Source: Williamsia faeni (GTDB lineage: Bacteria; Actinomycetota; Actinomycetes; Mycobacteriales; Mycobacteriaceae). From it: a stretch of 64,000 nucleotides of DNA. Both the position numbers and the translations under genes were made by a program. The notes beneath the pieces were generated by a model. It searched no databases and was not told where the DNA came from. It worked only from the letters and a program-made list of their open reading frames with translations. The number at the start of each line of letters is the position of its first letter. Within the stretch, counting starts at the first letter, position 1. The stretch covers positions 1-64,000 of the forward strand of contig QJJF01000002.1 in the NCBI GenBank assembly GCA_003202005.1, given 5' to 3'. Shown one piece after another: positions 1-8,807 of the stretch.

Positions 1-90
1 CGGTCCCATTCCGAACCCGGAAGCTAAGCCTACCAGCGCCGATGGTACTGCACCCTAATCAGTGTGGGAGAGTAGGACACCGCCGAACAC
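1..90 (+). rRNA. rrf: 5S ribosomal RNA, 3' part (5' end outside window)
   Basis: The first 90 bases match the 3' two-thirds of a bacterial 5S rRNA. They start in the conserved CCGAACCCGGAAGCTAAGC loop region and end in the GGGAGAGTAGGACACCGCCG helix. The gene begins before the window, so this is the end of an rRNA operon. A strong terminator follows directly. Any ORF reading through here is not a gene. Confidence 0.95.
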
Positions 91-99
91 AATTTGCGG

Positions 100-144
100 A
101 TACCCCGTATTCACAGTCCCCGGACTGCGAATACGGGGTATTTT
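100..144 (+). terminator. Rho-independent terminator of the rRNA operon
   Basis: A 13-bp stem (100-112 with 129-141) encloses a second 6-bp stem (114-119 with 122-127) and a CC loop, and is followed by TTTT. The position right after the 5S rRNA fits termination of the rRNA operon. Confidence 0.9.
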
Positions 145-235
145 GCTATCCCCAGCCTGTGTTCACCGTCAATGCTGTTGGTCGATCCGTGTCCGTTCTA
201 TCCCAGTTCGGTCGGGTTCTTGATTAGATGAACCC

Positions 236-1633
236 ATGACCTTGCCGGCATCCCTCGGACCTTCACTGGTCGAGTCCTACCTCCAGTTCATTCACGACAG
301 CTGTGCTGTCGGCGAGCAGGGGGCGTTGGCGGACTACATCCCCGAGTTGACGAGAGTTGACCCGAATGGATTCGGCCTGAGCATGGCGGTGCATGAGGGT
401 CACGTCTATTCGATCGGCGATGCCCGCATCGGCTTCACCATCCAGTCGGTGTCGAAGCCGCTCACGTACGCACTCGCGTTGACCCACAAGGGTTTTACTG
501 CGGTGGACGAGCGAATCGGCGTCGAACCGTCCGGGGAGGCGTTCAATGAGATCAGCGTGGACTCGCAGCGTCGGCCCCGGAACCCGATGATCAACGCCGG
601 GGCGATCCTGTCGGCGTCACTGTTGCTCGAAGCTCAGCCCGACGTCGACAAGGCGTTTGCCGAACTGCTGGAGTTCTACGGGGCATGCGCCGGCCGCAAG
701 CTGTCGCTCGACACCGAGGTGTACGAGTCGGAGATGCGCAGTGGGGCGCGCAATAGGGCCATCGCATTCATGCTGCAGAGCTTCGGAACGCTGAAGGCGC
801 CGCCGGAGGACACCATCGACCTGTACTTCCGCCAATGTTCGGTCATCGTCACGACGGACGATCTCGCAGTCATCGGCGGAACCCTGGCCAATGGTGGAGT
901 GAACCCCCGAACGGGGCGACGAGCGCTGGGACAGAATGTCGTGCAACGGGTCCTGAGCGTGATGACGACCTGCGGAATGTACGACGGGGCCGGCGACTGG
1001 GTGACCTCGGTGGGTTTGCCGGCAAAGAGTGGTGTCGGGGGCGGCATCATGGCGGTACTGCCGGGCCAGTTGGGGATCGGAGTGTATTCGCCGCTGCTCG
1101 ACGAACACGGCAACAGCGTCCGCGGCGTGAGTGCCTGTAAACGACTCTCCTCTGATCTCGGCCTGCACATCTTCAACGTGACCCGCGAGAGCCGGGTCAC
1201 TGTTCGCTCCCACTACGACGCCGAAGAACTCGACATCGAGACCGACCGGACACCGGAGGAACGCCGGTTCTTGAACGGCAAGCGGAACCGTATTCGCGTG
1301 TACGAGTTGCAAGGTGATCTGACATTCTCCGGAATGGAGAGCGTTCTGCGGCGGCTGCGGGCGTCGGCATCGAGTTTCGATGTAGCCATCCTGGACATGA
1401 GCCGGGTCGATCAGATCGACGAGGTGTCGCGGGCAATGCTTGTCGGGTCGAGCCAGAATTTGCGGGCATCCGGCCGTGATGGCGTGATCTTCGATCCGGA
1501 CTCCGTTGTGGTCCAGAAGGGCGCGCATGCGTCGGAGGCGAGGCGGGGTGCGGAGTCGGTGGTGCAGACCATGACAGAAGCCCTGACGCGGGCCGAAGAC
1601 TCGTTGCTGGAGATGGAAAAAGAACCTTCGTAG
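236..1633 (+). CDS. glsA: Glutaminase with C-terminal STAS domain
   Basis: This 465-residue protein hydrolyses glutamine to glutamate and ammonia, presumably in the cytoplasm. The glutaminase fold of the serine beta-lactamase superfamily covers about residues 1-310. It has the S71-V-S-K74 nucleophile motif, PMINAGAI and a Gly-rich AKSGVGGG segment. A STAS-like region at about 350-450 (LTFSGMESVLRRL, VAILDMSRVDQID) makes it longer than the roughly 310-residue single-domain bacterial enzymes. The ATG at 236 precedes a typical N-terminus. No operon partner is evident: it follows the rRNA terminator and converges on a Nudix gene 26 bases away. The family assignment is secure; the role of the STAS tail is inferred. 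Confidence 0.92.
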   Translation: MTLPASLGPSLVESYLQFIHDSCAVGEQGALADYIPELTRVDPNGFGLSMAVHEGHVYSIGDARIGFTIQSVSKPLTYALALTHKGFTAVDERIGVEPSGEAFNEISVDSQRRPRNPMINAGAILSASLLLEAQPDVDKAFAELLEFYGACAGRKLSLDTEVYESEMRSGARNRAIAFMLQSFGTLKAPPEDTIDLYFRQCSVIVTTDDLAVIGGTLANGGVNPRTGRRALGQNVVQRVLSVMTTCGMYDGAGDWVTSVGLPAKSGVGGGIMAVLPGQLGIGVYSPLLDEHGNSVRGVSACKRLSSDLGLHIFNVTRESRVTVRSHYDAEELDIETDRTPEERRFLNGKRNRIRVYELQGDLTFSGMESVLRRLRASASSFDVAILDMSRVDQIDEVSRAMLVGSSQNLRASGRDGVIFDPDSVVVQKGAHASEARRGAESVVQTMTEALTRAEDSLLEMEKEPS

Positions 1634-1659
1634 CGGCCCATGTGTTGGGGGCTCGGCCC

Positions 1660-2217
1660 TTACCGGTCGTGCACCCCAAGGAGGGTCAGCGCTGCCAAGG
1701 TCTGAGCGTCGCAGATCTCCCCGTCGGCGACCGCTGTCCATACCTCATCACTTGACCACCATCGCCCGTCCATGTCCTGCTCCTCGTGCTCGCGGGCAGT
1801 GGGACCGGCGCTCAGATCCTCGGCGAGAAACACGGACTGTCGCTGACTGCTGAATCCCGGTGCCACGTCGACGATTCCGATCTGCGTCAGCCGACCCGAC
1901 CGCAAGCCGGTCTCCTCGGAGAGTTCGCGTTCGGCCAGAGCCGGGGCCGCCATGTGTTGCCGGTCGGGTGCGGTGCCGGCGGGGAACTCCCATCGCCGCG
2001 CGTTCATCGCGTACCGGAACTGTTCGACCAGGTACAGGCGGCCGCCATCGCGAGGGATGACGATGACGCCCGCCGGCTTGTCGACGACGCTGTAGATACC
2101 GGAACTGCCGTCGGAACGAACGATCTTGTCCTCGCGGAGAGACAACCACGGATTGGCATAGATTTCGGCTGAGGACACTCGCTCGATCGACACCACATCA
2201 GAATATGACGGGTGCAC
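1660..2217 (-). CDS. Nudix hydrolase, ADP-ribose pyrophosphatase-like
   Basis: This 185-residue protein has a Nudix fold. The core of the Nudix box is clear (EFPAGT followed by RELSEETGL), with the REL-x-EE metal-binding glutamates present. The glutamate usually eight residues before the RE pair appears to be methionine, so the box is slightly non-canonical. The FPAG context suggests an ADP-sugar substrate, which is inference. The start used is GTG at 2217; in-frame GTG codons at 2196 and 2193 are also plausible and no ribosome binding site decides between them. It is divergent from nucS. Confidence 0.85.
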   Translation of the reverse strand: MHPSYSDVVSIERVSSAEIYANPWLSLREDKIVRSDGSSGIYSVVDKPAGVIVIPRDGGRLYLVEQFRYAMNARRWEFPAGTAPDRQHMAAPALAERELSEETGLRSGRLTQIGIVDVAPGFSSQRQSVFLAEDLSAGPTAREHEEQDMDGRWWSSDEVWTAVADGEICDAQTLAALTLLGVHDR

Positions 2218-2264
2218 GGCACGGGGGCGCCGCGCATGACGGCCGCGGGCCTAAGGTGGTTCTC

Positions 2265-2963
2265 GTGCGTCTTGTTATTGCCGAATGCCAGGTCGACTAC
2301 GTCGGACGGCTCACCGCCCATCTGCCCAAAGCTCGCCGACTGCTGTTGATCAAGTCCGACGGTTCAGTGAGCGTGCACGCCGACGATCGTGCCTACAAGC
2401 CCCTGAACTGGATGAGCCCGCCCTGCTGGCTGGTCGAGACCACACCGGAAACCCTTGACTCGCCGGAAAATGCTGATGGAACGCAACTTTGGGTGGTGAC
2501 CAACAAGGCGGGCGAGGAACTCCGGATCACCATCACCGAGATCGAGCACGATTCGAACCACGAGCTCGGCGTCGACCCGGGCCTGGTGAAAGACGGTGTC
2601 GAAGCTCACCTACAGGAGCTGCTCGCCGAACATGTGGAGACGCTCGGAACCGGCTATTCACTGGTGCGGCGTGAGTACATGACCGCGATCGGCCCCGTTG
2701 ACCTGCTGTGCCGCGACGCGGACGGAGCATCGGTTGCGGTAGAGATCAAACGACGCGGTGAGATCGATGGTGTGGAGCAACTGACCCGCTATCTGGAACT
2801 GATGAATCGCGATCCGTTGCTGGCGCCGGTCCAGGGTATTTTTGCGGCTCAGCAGATCAAGCCTCAGGCCAAAACACTCGCCAATGATCGCGGAATCCGT
2901 TGCGTCACGCTCGACTACGACAAGCTGCGGGGTACCGAGAGCACCGAATTCCGGCTCTTTTAG
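2265..2963 (+). CDS. nucS: Endonuclease NucS, non-canonical mismatch repair
   Basis: NucS is the mismatch-specific DNA endonuclease that replaces MutS/MutL in many actinobacteria. The 232-residue protein has the N-terminal beta-rich DNA-binding domain ([24 protein letters not shown]). The C-terminal RecB-like nuclease has D146 (GPVDLL) and E160-x-K162 (VEIKRR). It ends in RLF, consistent with the sliding-clamp-binding tail reported for the family. I chose GTG 2265 because family members start just before RLVIA; an upstream in-frame ATG at 2205 adds unrelated residues. A small zinc-ribbon gene follows after 28 bases. Confidence 0.95.
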   Translation: MRLVIAECQVDYVGRLTAHLPKARRLLLIKSDGSVSVHADDRAYKPLNWMSPPCWLVETTPETLDSPENADGTQLWVVTNKAGEELRITITEIEHDSNHELGVDPGLVKDGVEAHLQELLAEHVETLGTGYSLVRREYMTAIGPVDLLCRDADGASVAVEIKRRGEIDGVEQLTRYLELMNRDPLLAPVQGIFAAQQIKPQAKTLANDRGIRCVTLDYDKLRGTESTEFRLF

Positions 2964-2991
2964 TGGCCAGGCTCCAGAGATCCGGCGACTG

Positions 2992-3240
2992 ATGGAACGG
3001 ATCGAATCAGGCCCCGGCGGCGACGACTACTACGTCCGGCCTATTGCGGGCCAGCGTGCTACCAAGATCTACCGATGCCCGGGATGCAACCAGACCATCA
3101 CGGTCGGTGTTCCTCATGTGGTGGCCTGGCCTGTCGATGACCACTGGTTCGAAGGACAGGGCGGCGGTACCCACGTGGATGATCGCCGCCATTGGCACAC
3201 CGGTTGCTGGCGTCGTGGGCAACGGGGGTCGCGACGCTAG
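2992..3240 (+). CDS. Small zinc-ribbon-like conserved protein
   Basis: This 82-residue protein has no known function. It contains CPGC and, about 40 residues later, HTGC, which together look like a structural zinc site. Between them is a segment ending in HVVAWPVDD. It starts 28 bases after nucS on the same strand, so it is probably cotranscribed; the corresponding slot in mycobacteria also holds a small conserved gene, by memory. The ATG at 2992 is the natural start, because upstream codons in this frame read through the nucS gene. A link to DNA repair rests only on position. Confidence 0.75.
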   Translation: MERIESGPGGDDYYVRPIAGQRATKIYRCPGCNQTITVGVPHVVAWPVDDHWFEGQGGGTHVDDRRHWHTGCWRRGQRGSRR

Positions 3241-3244
3241 CGTC

Positions 3245-4309
3245 CTACCGGTAGGAGGCGCTCACCCGGTCGGGAGTGTCCTTGCTGTCGGGCTCGCTCT
3301 CGGTCTCGGCGCTGTCTGATTCGGAATCATCCGATTCGGCATTACCCGATGTGGATGGTTCGACGTGTTTGTCGGTGTTGTTATCGGCCGGCGACGATTC
3401 TTCGAGACGCGCATTGTCGGAGAGCTCTTTGTTGAGGAGTCCGGTGGTGTTCGGATCGAGCAGTTCGGGCTCGTTCTCGACCTCGGCGAGCAGCTGTGGC
3501 ACGTCGTCGAGTTGGCTGCGGATCTCCGCGAGCTGGGACAACATCCGGCTTCGCAGCGCACGCACCTGTTCGGTGACTTCCTGTGAGCGCGTGACCCTTT
3601 CGGTTGCCGCAGAGGCCGCGCGTTGTCGCAGGCTCTCGGCTTCGGCGCGGGCGGTCTCGAGCCGTTCGCGGGCTTCGTTCTTGCTGTCGGTCTCGAGTTT
3701 GTTGGCGGCGGCGATCGCGTCGGACCGGCGGGCGGCCATCGTCACGTCGAAGTCTTCCTGAATCCGCTCGCGGTTGCCCTGCGCGCGGGCATCGAGTTCC
3801 TCGGCCTGCGCGGTGGCCTCGGCGACAATGCGTTCGGCTTCTTCGCGGGCCGCTTTCATCGTCGCCTCGTGCTCGGCGTGCATCGCCTCGCGACGTCGGT
3901 CGAGCTCCTCGTTCTGGCGCGCGATCTCCGCACGGTGCTCGGTGGCTTCCTGGCGAGCAATCGAAAGTATCTCAGCCGCTTCGGCTTCCGACTGTGCCCT
4001 GATCTCGGACGCCTCGTCGGAGGCCAGGCGCAGCATGCTCGAGACGCGCTCACTCATCCCCTGGACGGTGGTGGGCGGTACCGAGAGCCGGTTGACCTCA
4101 CGACGAAGTTCGTCGATGTCGTCGCGAGCGATGGCGAGATTTTCGGCGAGCTCGCGGGCGTTGGCCGTCGCGGCGTCGCGGTCGGCGGCAATTACCCGCA
4201 TTTCCGCGTCGAAGCGACGGAAGAAATCGGTGACCTGGTCCCGGTCGTAACCGCGCATGACCGTGGCAAATGGCAGGCCGCTGGCAGATGTGGCCTCGTT
4301 ATTTGGCAT
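3245..4309 (-). CDS. DivIVA-domain coiled-coil protein
   Basis: This 354-residue protein has an N-terminal DivIVA-like segment (GYDRDQVTDFFRRFDAEM, about residues 19-38). A long Ala/Glu/Arg-rich coiled coil covers about 40-270, and the Ser/Asp/Glu-rich tail is strongly acidic and probably disordered. DivIVA proteins sense membrane curvature and scaffold growth or division machinery at poles and septa. This one lacks the longer membrane-binding N-terminus of Wag31 and is not in the division cluster, so it is probably a secondary DivIVA-like protein. The gene converges on the zinc-ribbon gene, with 4 bases between them. Confidence 0.8.
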   Translation of the reverse strand: MPNNEATSASGLPFATVMRGYDRDQVTDFFRRFDAEMRVIAADRDAATANARELAENLAIARDDIDELRREVNRLSVPPTTVQGMSERVSSMLRLASDEASEIRAQSEAEAAEILSIARQEATEHRAEIARQNEELDRRREAMHAEHEATMKAAREEAERIVAEATAQAEELDARAQGNRERIQEDFDVTMAARRSDAIAAANKLETDSKNEARERLETARAEAESLRQRAASAATERVTRSQEVTEQVRALRSRMLSQLAEIRSQLDDVPQLLAEVENEPELLDPNTTGLLNKELSDNARLEESSPADNNTDKHVEPSTSGNAESDDSESDSAETESEPDSKDTPDRVSASYR

Positions 4310-4427
4310 GGCAGCGATTTTACGCTGTGTCGCCGCCGGTGCCGGACGTGAACACGGGGTGCTGCACAGGAGTTACCAGGCTGCAACCCGCCGTTCGTCG
4401 CCCGGGCGGCGACGGCAAGCGTCCGCT

Positions 4428-4907
4428 TCAGTGCGCGGCGGCCGGTTCGACCAGTTCGAGGAGGACTCCACCGGCATCTTTGGGGTGGATGAAGTTGATC
4501 CGGGAGTTCGCCGTGCCGTGGCGCGGCTCGGGGTACAGGACCCGCAGACCGTTGGCGACCAGGCGGCGGGTGACCTCTTCGACGTCGGTCACACGGACGG
4601 CCATCTGCTGCAATCCGGGGCCGTTGCGGTCGATGAACTTGGCGATGGTCGACGTCTCATCGATCGGCGACAGCAACTGGATGAGGGCGTGCGACTTGTC
4701 GGCACCGGCGGGGCCGACCATCGCCTCGACCACACCTTGGGCCGTGTTCGTTTCCTGGTGAAGCGTGACCAGGCCCAGGTTTTCGAGGTACCAGGCTTTC
4801 GCGGCCTCGAGATCGGGCACGGCGATCCCGACGTGATCGATGGCGGTGACAAGCTCGCCGATGGTGGCCAGGGCCGCTGACTGGGGGTTCTGTTCGGATG
4901 TGCTCAT
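4428..4907 (-). CDS. mce: Methylmalonyl-CoA epimerase
   Basis: This 159-residue protein of the vicinal-oxygen-chelate family interconverts (R)- and (S)-methylmalonyl-CoA in propionyl-CoA metabolism. Two VOC modules are visible. Likely metal ligands are H25 (DHVGIAV), Q77 (HALIQLL) and E151 (VLLELVEP). The fourth ligand position, usually the second His of an HH pair, reads Q100-Q101 (GLQQMAVRV). The gene is divergent from the thiolase, 67 bases away, the same pairing as in mycobacteria. The assignment is good, with the Gln variation noted. Confidence 0.9.
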   Translation of the reverse strand: MSTSEQNPQSAALATIGELVTAIDHVGIAVPDLEAAKAWYLENLGLVTLHQETNTAQGVVEAMVGPAGADKSHALIQLLSPIDETSTIAKFIDRNGPGLQQMAVRVTDVEEVTRRLVANGLRVLYPEPRHGTANSRINFIHPKDAGGVLLELVEPAAAH

Positions 4908-4974
4908 GGCCTAAAGGTAACCTCGGGGGTAGTTGAGCGACGATTCAGCCAGCTTTCAGAGAGGTCAGAACAAG

Positions 4975-6162
4975 ATGACAACGTCGGTAATAGTGTCCGG
5001 AGCTCGAACCCCGATCGGTCGATTGATGGGTTCGCTCAAGGATTTCAGTGCAGTGGACCTCGGTGCGATCGCCATCCGCGGTGCGCTCGAGAAGGGCAAC
5101 GTCCCGGCCTCTGAGGTCGAATACGTCATCATGGGTCAGGTCCTCGGTGCCGGTGCAGGTCAAATGCCTGCCAAGCAGACCGCGGTCAAGGCCGGTATCG
5201 GCTGGGATGTCCCCGCTCTGTCGATCAACAAGATGTGCCTGTCGGGTATCAACGCGATCGCCATGGCCGATCAGCTCATCCGCGCCGGCGAGTTCGAATG
5301 TGTTGTCGCCGGTGGACAGGAATCGATGACTCAGGCGCCGCACATCCTGCAGGGCAGCCGCAACGGTTTCAAGTACGGCAACACGGAGCTGGTTGATCAC
5401 ACGGCCTACGACGGCCTGCACGATCCCTTCACCGATCAGCCGATGGGCGCGCTCACCGAGCAGCAGAACGACGTCGAGAAGTTCACCCGTGAGCAGCAGG
5501 ACGAGTTCGCCGCCCAGTCGAACCAGCGTGCCGCCATCGCGTGGAAGAACGGCGTGTACGACGACGAGGTCGTGCCCGTGCCGATCCCGCAGCGTAAGGG
5601 TGATCCGATCCTGTTCGCCGAAGACGAGGGCATCCGCGCCGACACGACCGTCGAGTCGCTGTCGCGTCTGCGTCCGGCCTTCCGCAAGGACGGAACCATC
5701 ACCGCGGGTAACTCCTCGCAGATCTCGGACGGTGCCGCTGCCGTCATCGTGATGAGCAAGGCCAAGGCGCAGGCCCTCGGCCTCGAGTGGATCGCCGAGA
5801 TCGGTGCCCACGGCGTCGTCGCCGGCCCCGACTCGACCCTGCAGCACCAGCCGGCCAACGCGATCCGTAAGGCTGCCTCGAAGGCCGGGATCGATCCCGC
5901 CGCATTCGACGTGTACGAGATCAACGAGGCGTTCTCGGCCGTCGGCCTGGCTTCGGCGAAGGAACTCGGGATTTCCGACGACAAGGTCAACGTCAACGGT
6001 GGCGCCATCGCCATCGGTCACCCGATCGGTGCTTCCGGCGCCCGCATCACGCTGCACCTCGCACTCGAGCTCGGCCGCCGCGGCGGCGGCACCGGTGTAG
6101 CTGCACTGTGTGGTGCCGGTGGCCAGGGTGATGCGCTCATCCTCACCGTTCCCAAGAAGTGA
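4975..6162 (+). CDS. fadA4: Acetyl-CoA acetyltransferase (thiolase)
   Basis: This 395-residue thiolase condenses or cleaves acetyl-CoA and acetoacetyl-CoA. The catalytic triad is visible: C88 (NKMCLSG), H349 (IGHPIGASG) and C379 (LCGAGGQG). Its length is normal for the family. I chose ATG 4975, preceded by an AGAGAGG ribosome binding site, because family members begin [14 protein letters not shown]; the open frame reaches 4933. A DUF3817 membrane gene follows after 15 bases. The symbol rests on its position beside the epimerase, as in M. tuberculosis. Confidence 0.93.
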   Translation: MTTSVIVSGARTPIGRLMGSLKDFSAVDLGAIAIRGALEKGNVPASEVEYVIMGQVLGAGAGQMPAKQTAVKAGIGWDVPALSINKMCLSGINAIAMADQLIRAGEFECVVAGGQESMTQAPHILQGSRNGFKYGNTELVDHTAYDGLHDPFTDQPMGALTEQQNDVEKFTREQQDEFAAQSNQRAAIAWKNGVYDDEVVPVPIPQRKGDPILFAEDEGIRADTTVESLSRLRPAFRKDGTITAGNSSQISDGAAAVIVMSKAKAQALGLEWIAEIGAHGVVAGPDSTLQHQPANAIRKAASKAGIDPAAFDVYEINEAFSAVGLASAKELGISDDKVNVNGGAIAIGHPIGASGARITLHLALELGRRGGGTGVAALCGAGGQGDALILTVPKK

Positions 6163-6177
6163 AGTAGGCATACGTCA

Positions 6178-6561
6178 GTGATTTCTGAGAAGCTCACCAT
6201 CCAAATCTTCCGGATCGTGGCCGTTGCCGAGGCGCTGACCTGGCTGGCGCTGATCATTGCGATGGTCGTCAAGCGTGTGGCTGACAATGAGGACGCGATT
6301 TTCATACCGGGAATGACGCACGGCGTGGTCTTCGTGATCTACATCGGGGTCGCGCTTCTCACTGCGTTCAAGCTCGGGTGGAATCGCAAGATCGTCGAAA
6401 CCAAATTGCCGAAGACCAGTCGGCGCCTTCGCCTTCCTGTCACGGTGTGGGCGGTAGCGGCGAGTATTCCGCCATTCGGCACGCTGGTCTTCGAGATCTG
6501 GGCGAAGCGTAAGGGCCATCTCGACGGCGTCGAAGCTCCGTCGAAGGTCGCAGCAGCCTGA
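6178..6561 (+). CDS. DUF3817 integral membrane protein
   Basis: This 127-residue protein has about three membrane segments: residues 10-30, 42-60 and 85-105. It carries the DUF3817 signature around MTHGVVFVIYIGVALL and a basic C-terminus. Its function is unknown. It starts with GTG 15 bases after the thiolase and is probably cotranscribed with it. A paralogue lies at 26403-26762. The gene ends at the foot of a large hairpin that overlaps the next start. Confidence 0.85.
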   Translation: MISEKLTIQIFRIVAVAEALTWLALIIAMVVKRVADNEDAIFIPGMTHGVVFVIYIGVALLTAFKLGWNRKIVETKLPKTSRRLRLPVTVWAVAASIPPFGTLVFEIWAKRKGHLDGVEAPSKVAAA

Positions 6562-6571
6562 CAACACAACC

Positions 6572-6620
6572 CGAAACCGCCATCGCGCACCCGAATCTTC
6601 GGGTGCGGGTGGCGGTTTCG
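6572..6620 (+). promoter_or_regulatory. Large imperfect hairpin over the MFS gene start
   Basis: CGAAACCGCCA (6572-6582) pairs with TGGCGGTTTCG (6610-6620), and CGCACCCGAA (6586-6595) pairs with TTCGGGTGCG (6598-6607). That gives a 21-bp stem with small internal loops. There is no T-run, so it is not a textbook terminator, but it may still stop or attenuate transcription from the thiolase operon. It covers the apparent GTG start of the MFS gene and could mask initiation. Confidence 0.7.
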
Positions 6621-7808
6621 TGCATCTTCGGCCTCAATGGGCTACTGGCCGCGATGTGGGTGGCCCATATCCCGGTGATCGGGGCCCGGACCGGGGTCGA
6701 CAACGCCACGCTCGGTGCTCTGCTCCTGGCAATCGGTGGATCGGCGCTCGTCGCAATGCAGCTGGTCGGGCCGCTGACCGACCGCATCGGATCGAAGTGG
6801 CCCACCGTGGTCAGTGCGATCGGGTTGTCGCTGGCGATCCTGTTACCCGGTCTGGCCACCGGCACCGCATCGCTGGCAGTGGGTCTTGTCGCCTTCGGCT
6901 TCTGCAACGGTGCCCTCGACGTCTCGATGAACACCCAGGCCGTGCTGTGTGAACGCGCCTACAAACGGCCCATCATGTCGTCGTTCCACGGATACTTCTC
7001 GGTCGGCGGTCTGGTCGGTGCCGGCATCGTGGCGGTCGGTTTGGCCCTGGACGTGCCGCTCATGGCGGTATTGGGCACGTTCAGTGCCCTGGGCCTGGTC
7101 AGTGCAGTGGTCCTCTCACGCGACCTGATGCCGGGCCGGTCCGGCGATGAGGTGGGCACACCTGATCGGGACAAGGTCAGTGAGATCGTCGAGCGCCGGC
7201 CATGGGGCCGGATCGCGGTACTCGCCCTGGTTGCTTTCATGCTCATGCTCGCCGAAGGTGTTGCCTACGACTGGAGTGCGCTCTACATCGTGGAAAACTT
7301 CAATACCTCCGCAGCGGTGGGTGCAGTGGCGTTCGGTGCCTTCAGCGCCTCGATGGTGATCTTCCGCTTCTCGGCCGATGCGGTCAGTGCGCGGTTCGGC
7401 CCGGTGGCGGTGGTCCGCGGTGGTGCGGCAGTCGCGGTCGCCGGTATGGCGCTGGCGATCTGCGCACCCACTGCCCCGTTGAGCATCGTCGGGTGGGCGG
7501 TGTTCGGACTCGGCATCGCGGGCGGGGTTCCCCAGTTGTTCACCGCTGCCGGAAACGTGACGACGGCGTCGAGCGGGCAGATCATCTCGGTGGTTGTCGG
7601 GACCGGTTATGTCGGGATGCTGGCGGGCCCGGCCGTCATCGGGCCGCTGAGCCACTGGTTCTCTCTCGGGAGTGCGTTGTGGTTTGCGGTGGCCGGGCTG
7701 GTTGTTGCCATCGTTTTTGCGCCCGTGGTCCGGCCCCGCAACACCGGACCTCGGACAACCGGACCCAGCCGCCACCTCGCCGAAGACCGTGCCAAACTGG
7801 AGCAATGA
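6603..7808 (+). CDS. MFS transporter
   Basis: This 401-residue major facilitator has about eleven to twelve hydrophobic segments. TM1 begins almost at the start (FGLNGLLAAMW), and LTDRIGSKWP is the characteristic loop between TM2 and TM3. It resembles the FucP-like subgroup; the substrate is unknown. The GTG at 6603 is the only standard start near TM1, but it lies inside a hairpin. The frame is open up to 6558, so an unusual upstream start is possible. The stop overlaps the ATG of the thioredoxin-TPR gene (ATGA), suggesting translational coupling. Confidence 0.85.
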   Translation: MRVAVSCIFGLNGLLAAMWVAHIPVIGARTGVDNATLGALLLAIGGSALVAMQLVGPLTDRIGSKWPTVVSAIGLSLAILLPGLATGTASLAVGLVAFGFCNGALDVSMNTQAVLCERAYKRPIMSSFHGYFSVGGLVGAGIVAVGLALDVPLMAVLGTFSALGLVSAVVLSRDLMPGRSGDEVGTPDRDKVSEIVERRPWGRIAVLALVAFMLMLAEGVAYDWSALYIVENFNTSAAVGAVAFGAFSASMVIFRFSADAVSARFGPVAVVRGGAAVAVAGMALAICAPTAPLSIVGWAVFGLGIAGGVPQLFTAAGNVTTASSGQIISVVVGTGYVGMLAGPAVIGPLSHWFSLGSALWFAVAGLVVAIVFAPVVRPRNTGPRTTGPSRHLAEDRAKLEQ

Positions 7809-8782
7809 CCAGACCGCAACAAAGTCAGCAGGCGGCTGCCCGTGCGGCAGCGGCGATGTCCGGGGCCGTGGACCTTTCTGTTCTCAAGGAACGGGCCGAG
7901 GCGCAACGCGCACAGGCGAATCGGCCCACCCCGCCACCTGCGGCCGCATCGTCGTCGGCTCCGGGCCCGGGCGGGGGAGCAGCTTTCCCGGCTGTATACG
8001 ACGTCACCGAGGAAACCTTCGAGACCGAGGTTGTCGCCCGGTCGTCGCAGGTTCTCGTGGTGGTGGACCTGTGGGCGACGTGGTGTGGCCCGTGTAAGCA
8101 GCTGTCGCCGACCCTCGAGCGGATGGCCGCCGAATCCGGTGGCACCTGGGTCCTCGCGAAGGTCGACGTCGATGCCAACCCACGCATCGCGCAATTGTTC
8201 GGCGTGCAGTCGGTGCCGACCGTGGTCGCGATCGCCGGCGGACAACCAGTGTCGGCGTTTGCGGGCGCACAGCCGGCAGCGCAGATTCAGGGCTGGATCG
8301 ACGACATCATGACCCAGCACGGCGCGGCGATCACCGGTGCCCCGGTAGCCGAGGTCGGCGACGAGGCCGAAGAGCCCGTCGACCCGCGGATGGCCGCGGC
8401 CGAGGACAAGCTCAACGTCGGCGACATCGACGGCGCGCTCGCCGATTACAAGGCCATCGCCGCCGCTGAGCCGAACAACGTCGAAGCCGCTTCGCTGGTT
8501 CGCAACCTCACGTTTGTCGCGCGAGCACAGGCCCATGACCCCGCCGAGGTTGCCGACGCGGCGCCCGACGACCTCGAGAAGCAACTGGCCGCAGCGGACA
8601 TCGAACTGCTGAATCAGCAGCCCGAGGCCGCATTCGACCGGATCGTCAAGGTCGTTGCCAGGACTGCGGGCGACGACCGCAGCGCTGCGCGGGCCCGGCT
8701 CCTCGAACTCTTCGAGCTGTTCGATCCGGCCGAACCGTTTGTGGTCGCGGCGCGGCGCAAACTCGCAACGGCTCTCTACTGA
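7805..8782 (+). CDS. Thioredoxin-domain protein with TPR-like C-terminus
   Basis: This 325-residue cytoplasmic protein has an Ala/Pro-rich N-terminus, a thioredoxin fold at about 70-175 with active-site WCGPC, and a helical TPR-like C-terminal half. The layout matches the CnoX/YbbN-type co-chaperone family, although those of E. coli type have lost the catalytic CxxC that is kept here. The ATG at 7805 overlaps the MFS stop. The equivalent slot in M. tuberculosis is Rv1324, annotated as a possible thioredoxin. Its client proteins are unknown. Confidence 0.9.
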   Translation: MTRPQQSQQAAARAAAAMSGAVDLSVLKERAEAQRAQANRPTPPPAAASSSAPGPGGGAAFPAVYDVTEETFETEVVARSSQVLVVVDLWATWCGPCKQLSPTLERMAAESGGTWVLAKVDVDANPRIAQLFGVQSVPTVVAIAGGQPVSAFAGAQPAAQIQGWIDDIMTQHGAAITGAPVAEVGDEAEEPVDPRMAAAEDKLNVGDIDGALADYKAIAAAEPNNVEAASLVRNLTFVARAQAHDPAEVADAAPDDLEKQLAAADIELLNQQPEAAFDRIVKVVARTAGDDRSAARARLLELFELFDPAEPFVVAARRKLATALY

Positions 8783-8807
8783 CCGCTGCTGCCCGGGCCG
8801 GTCAGGC

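Noticed and set aside
3245-4309. Assignment of the DivIVA-domain gene as wag31
   Set aside because: It lacks the Wag31 N-terminus and its location by the division cluster, and has an acidic disordered tail, so it is a secondary DivIVA-like protein.
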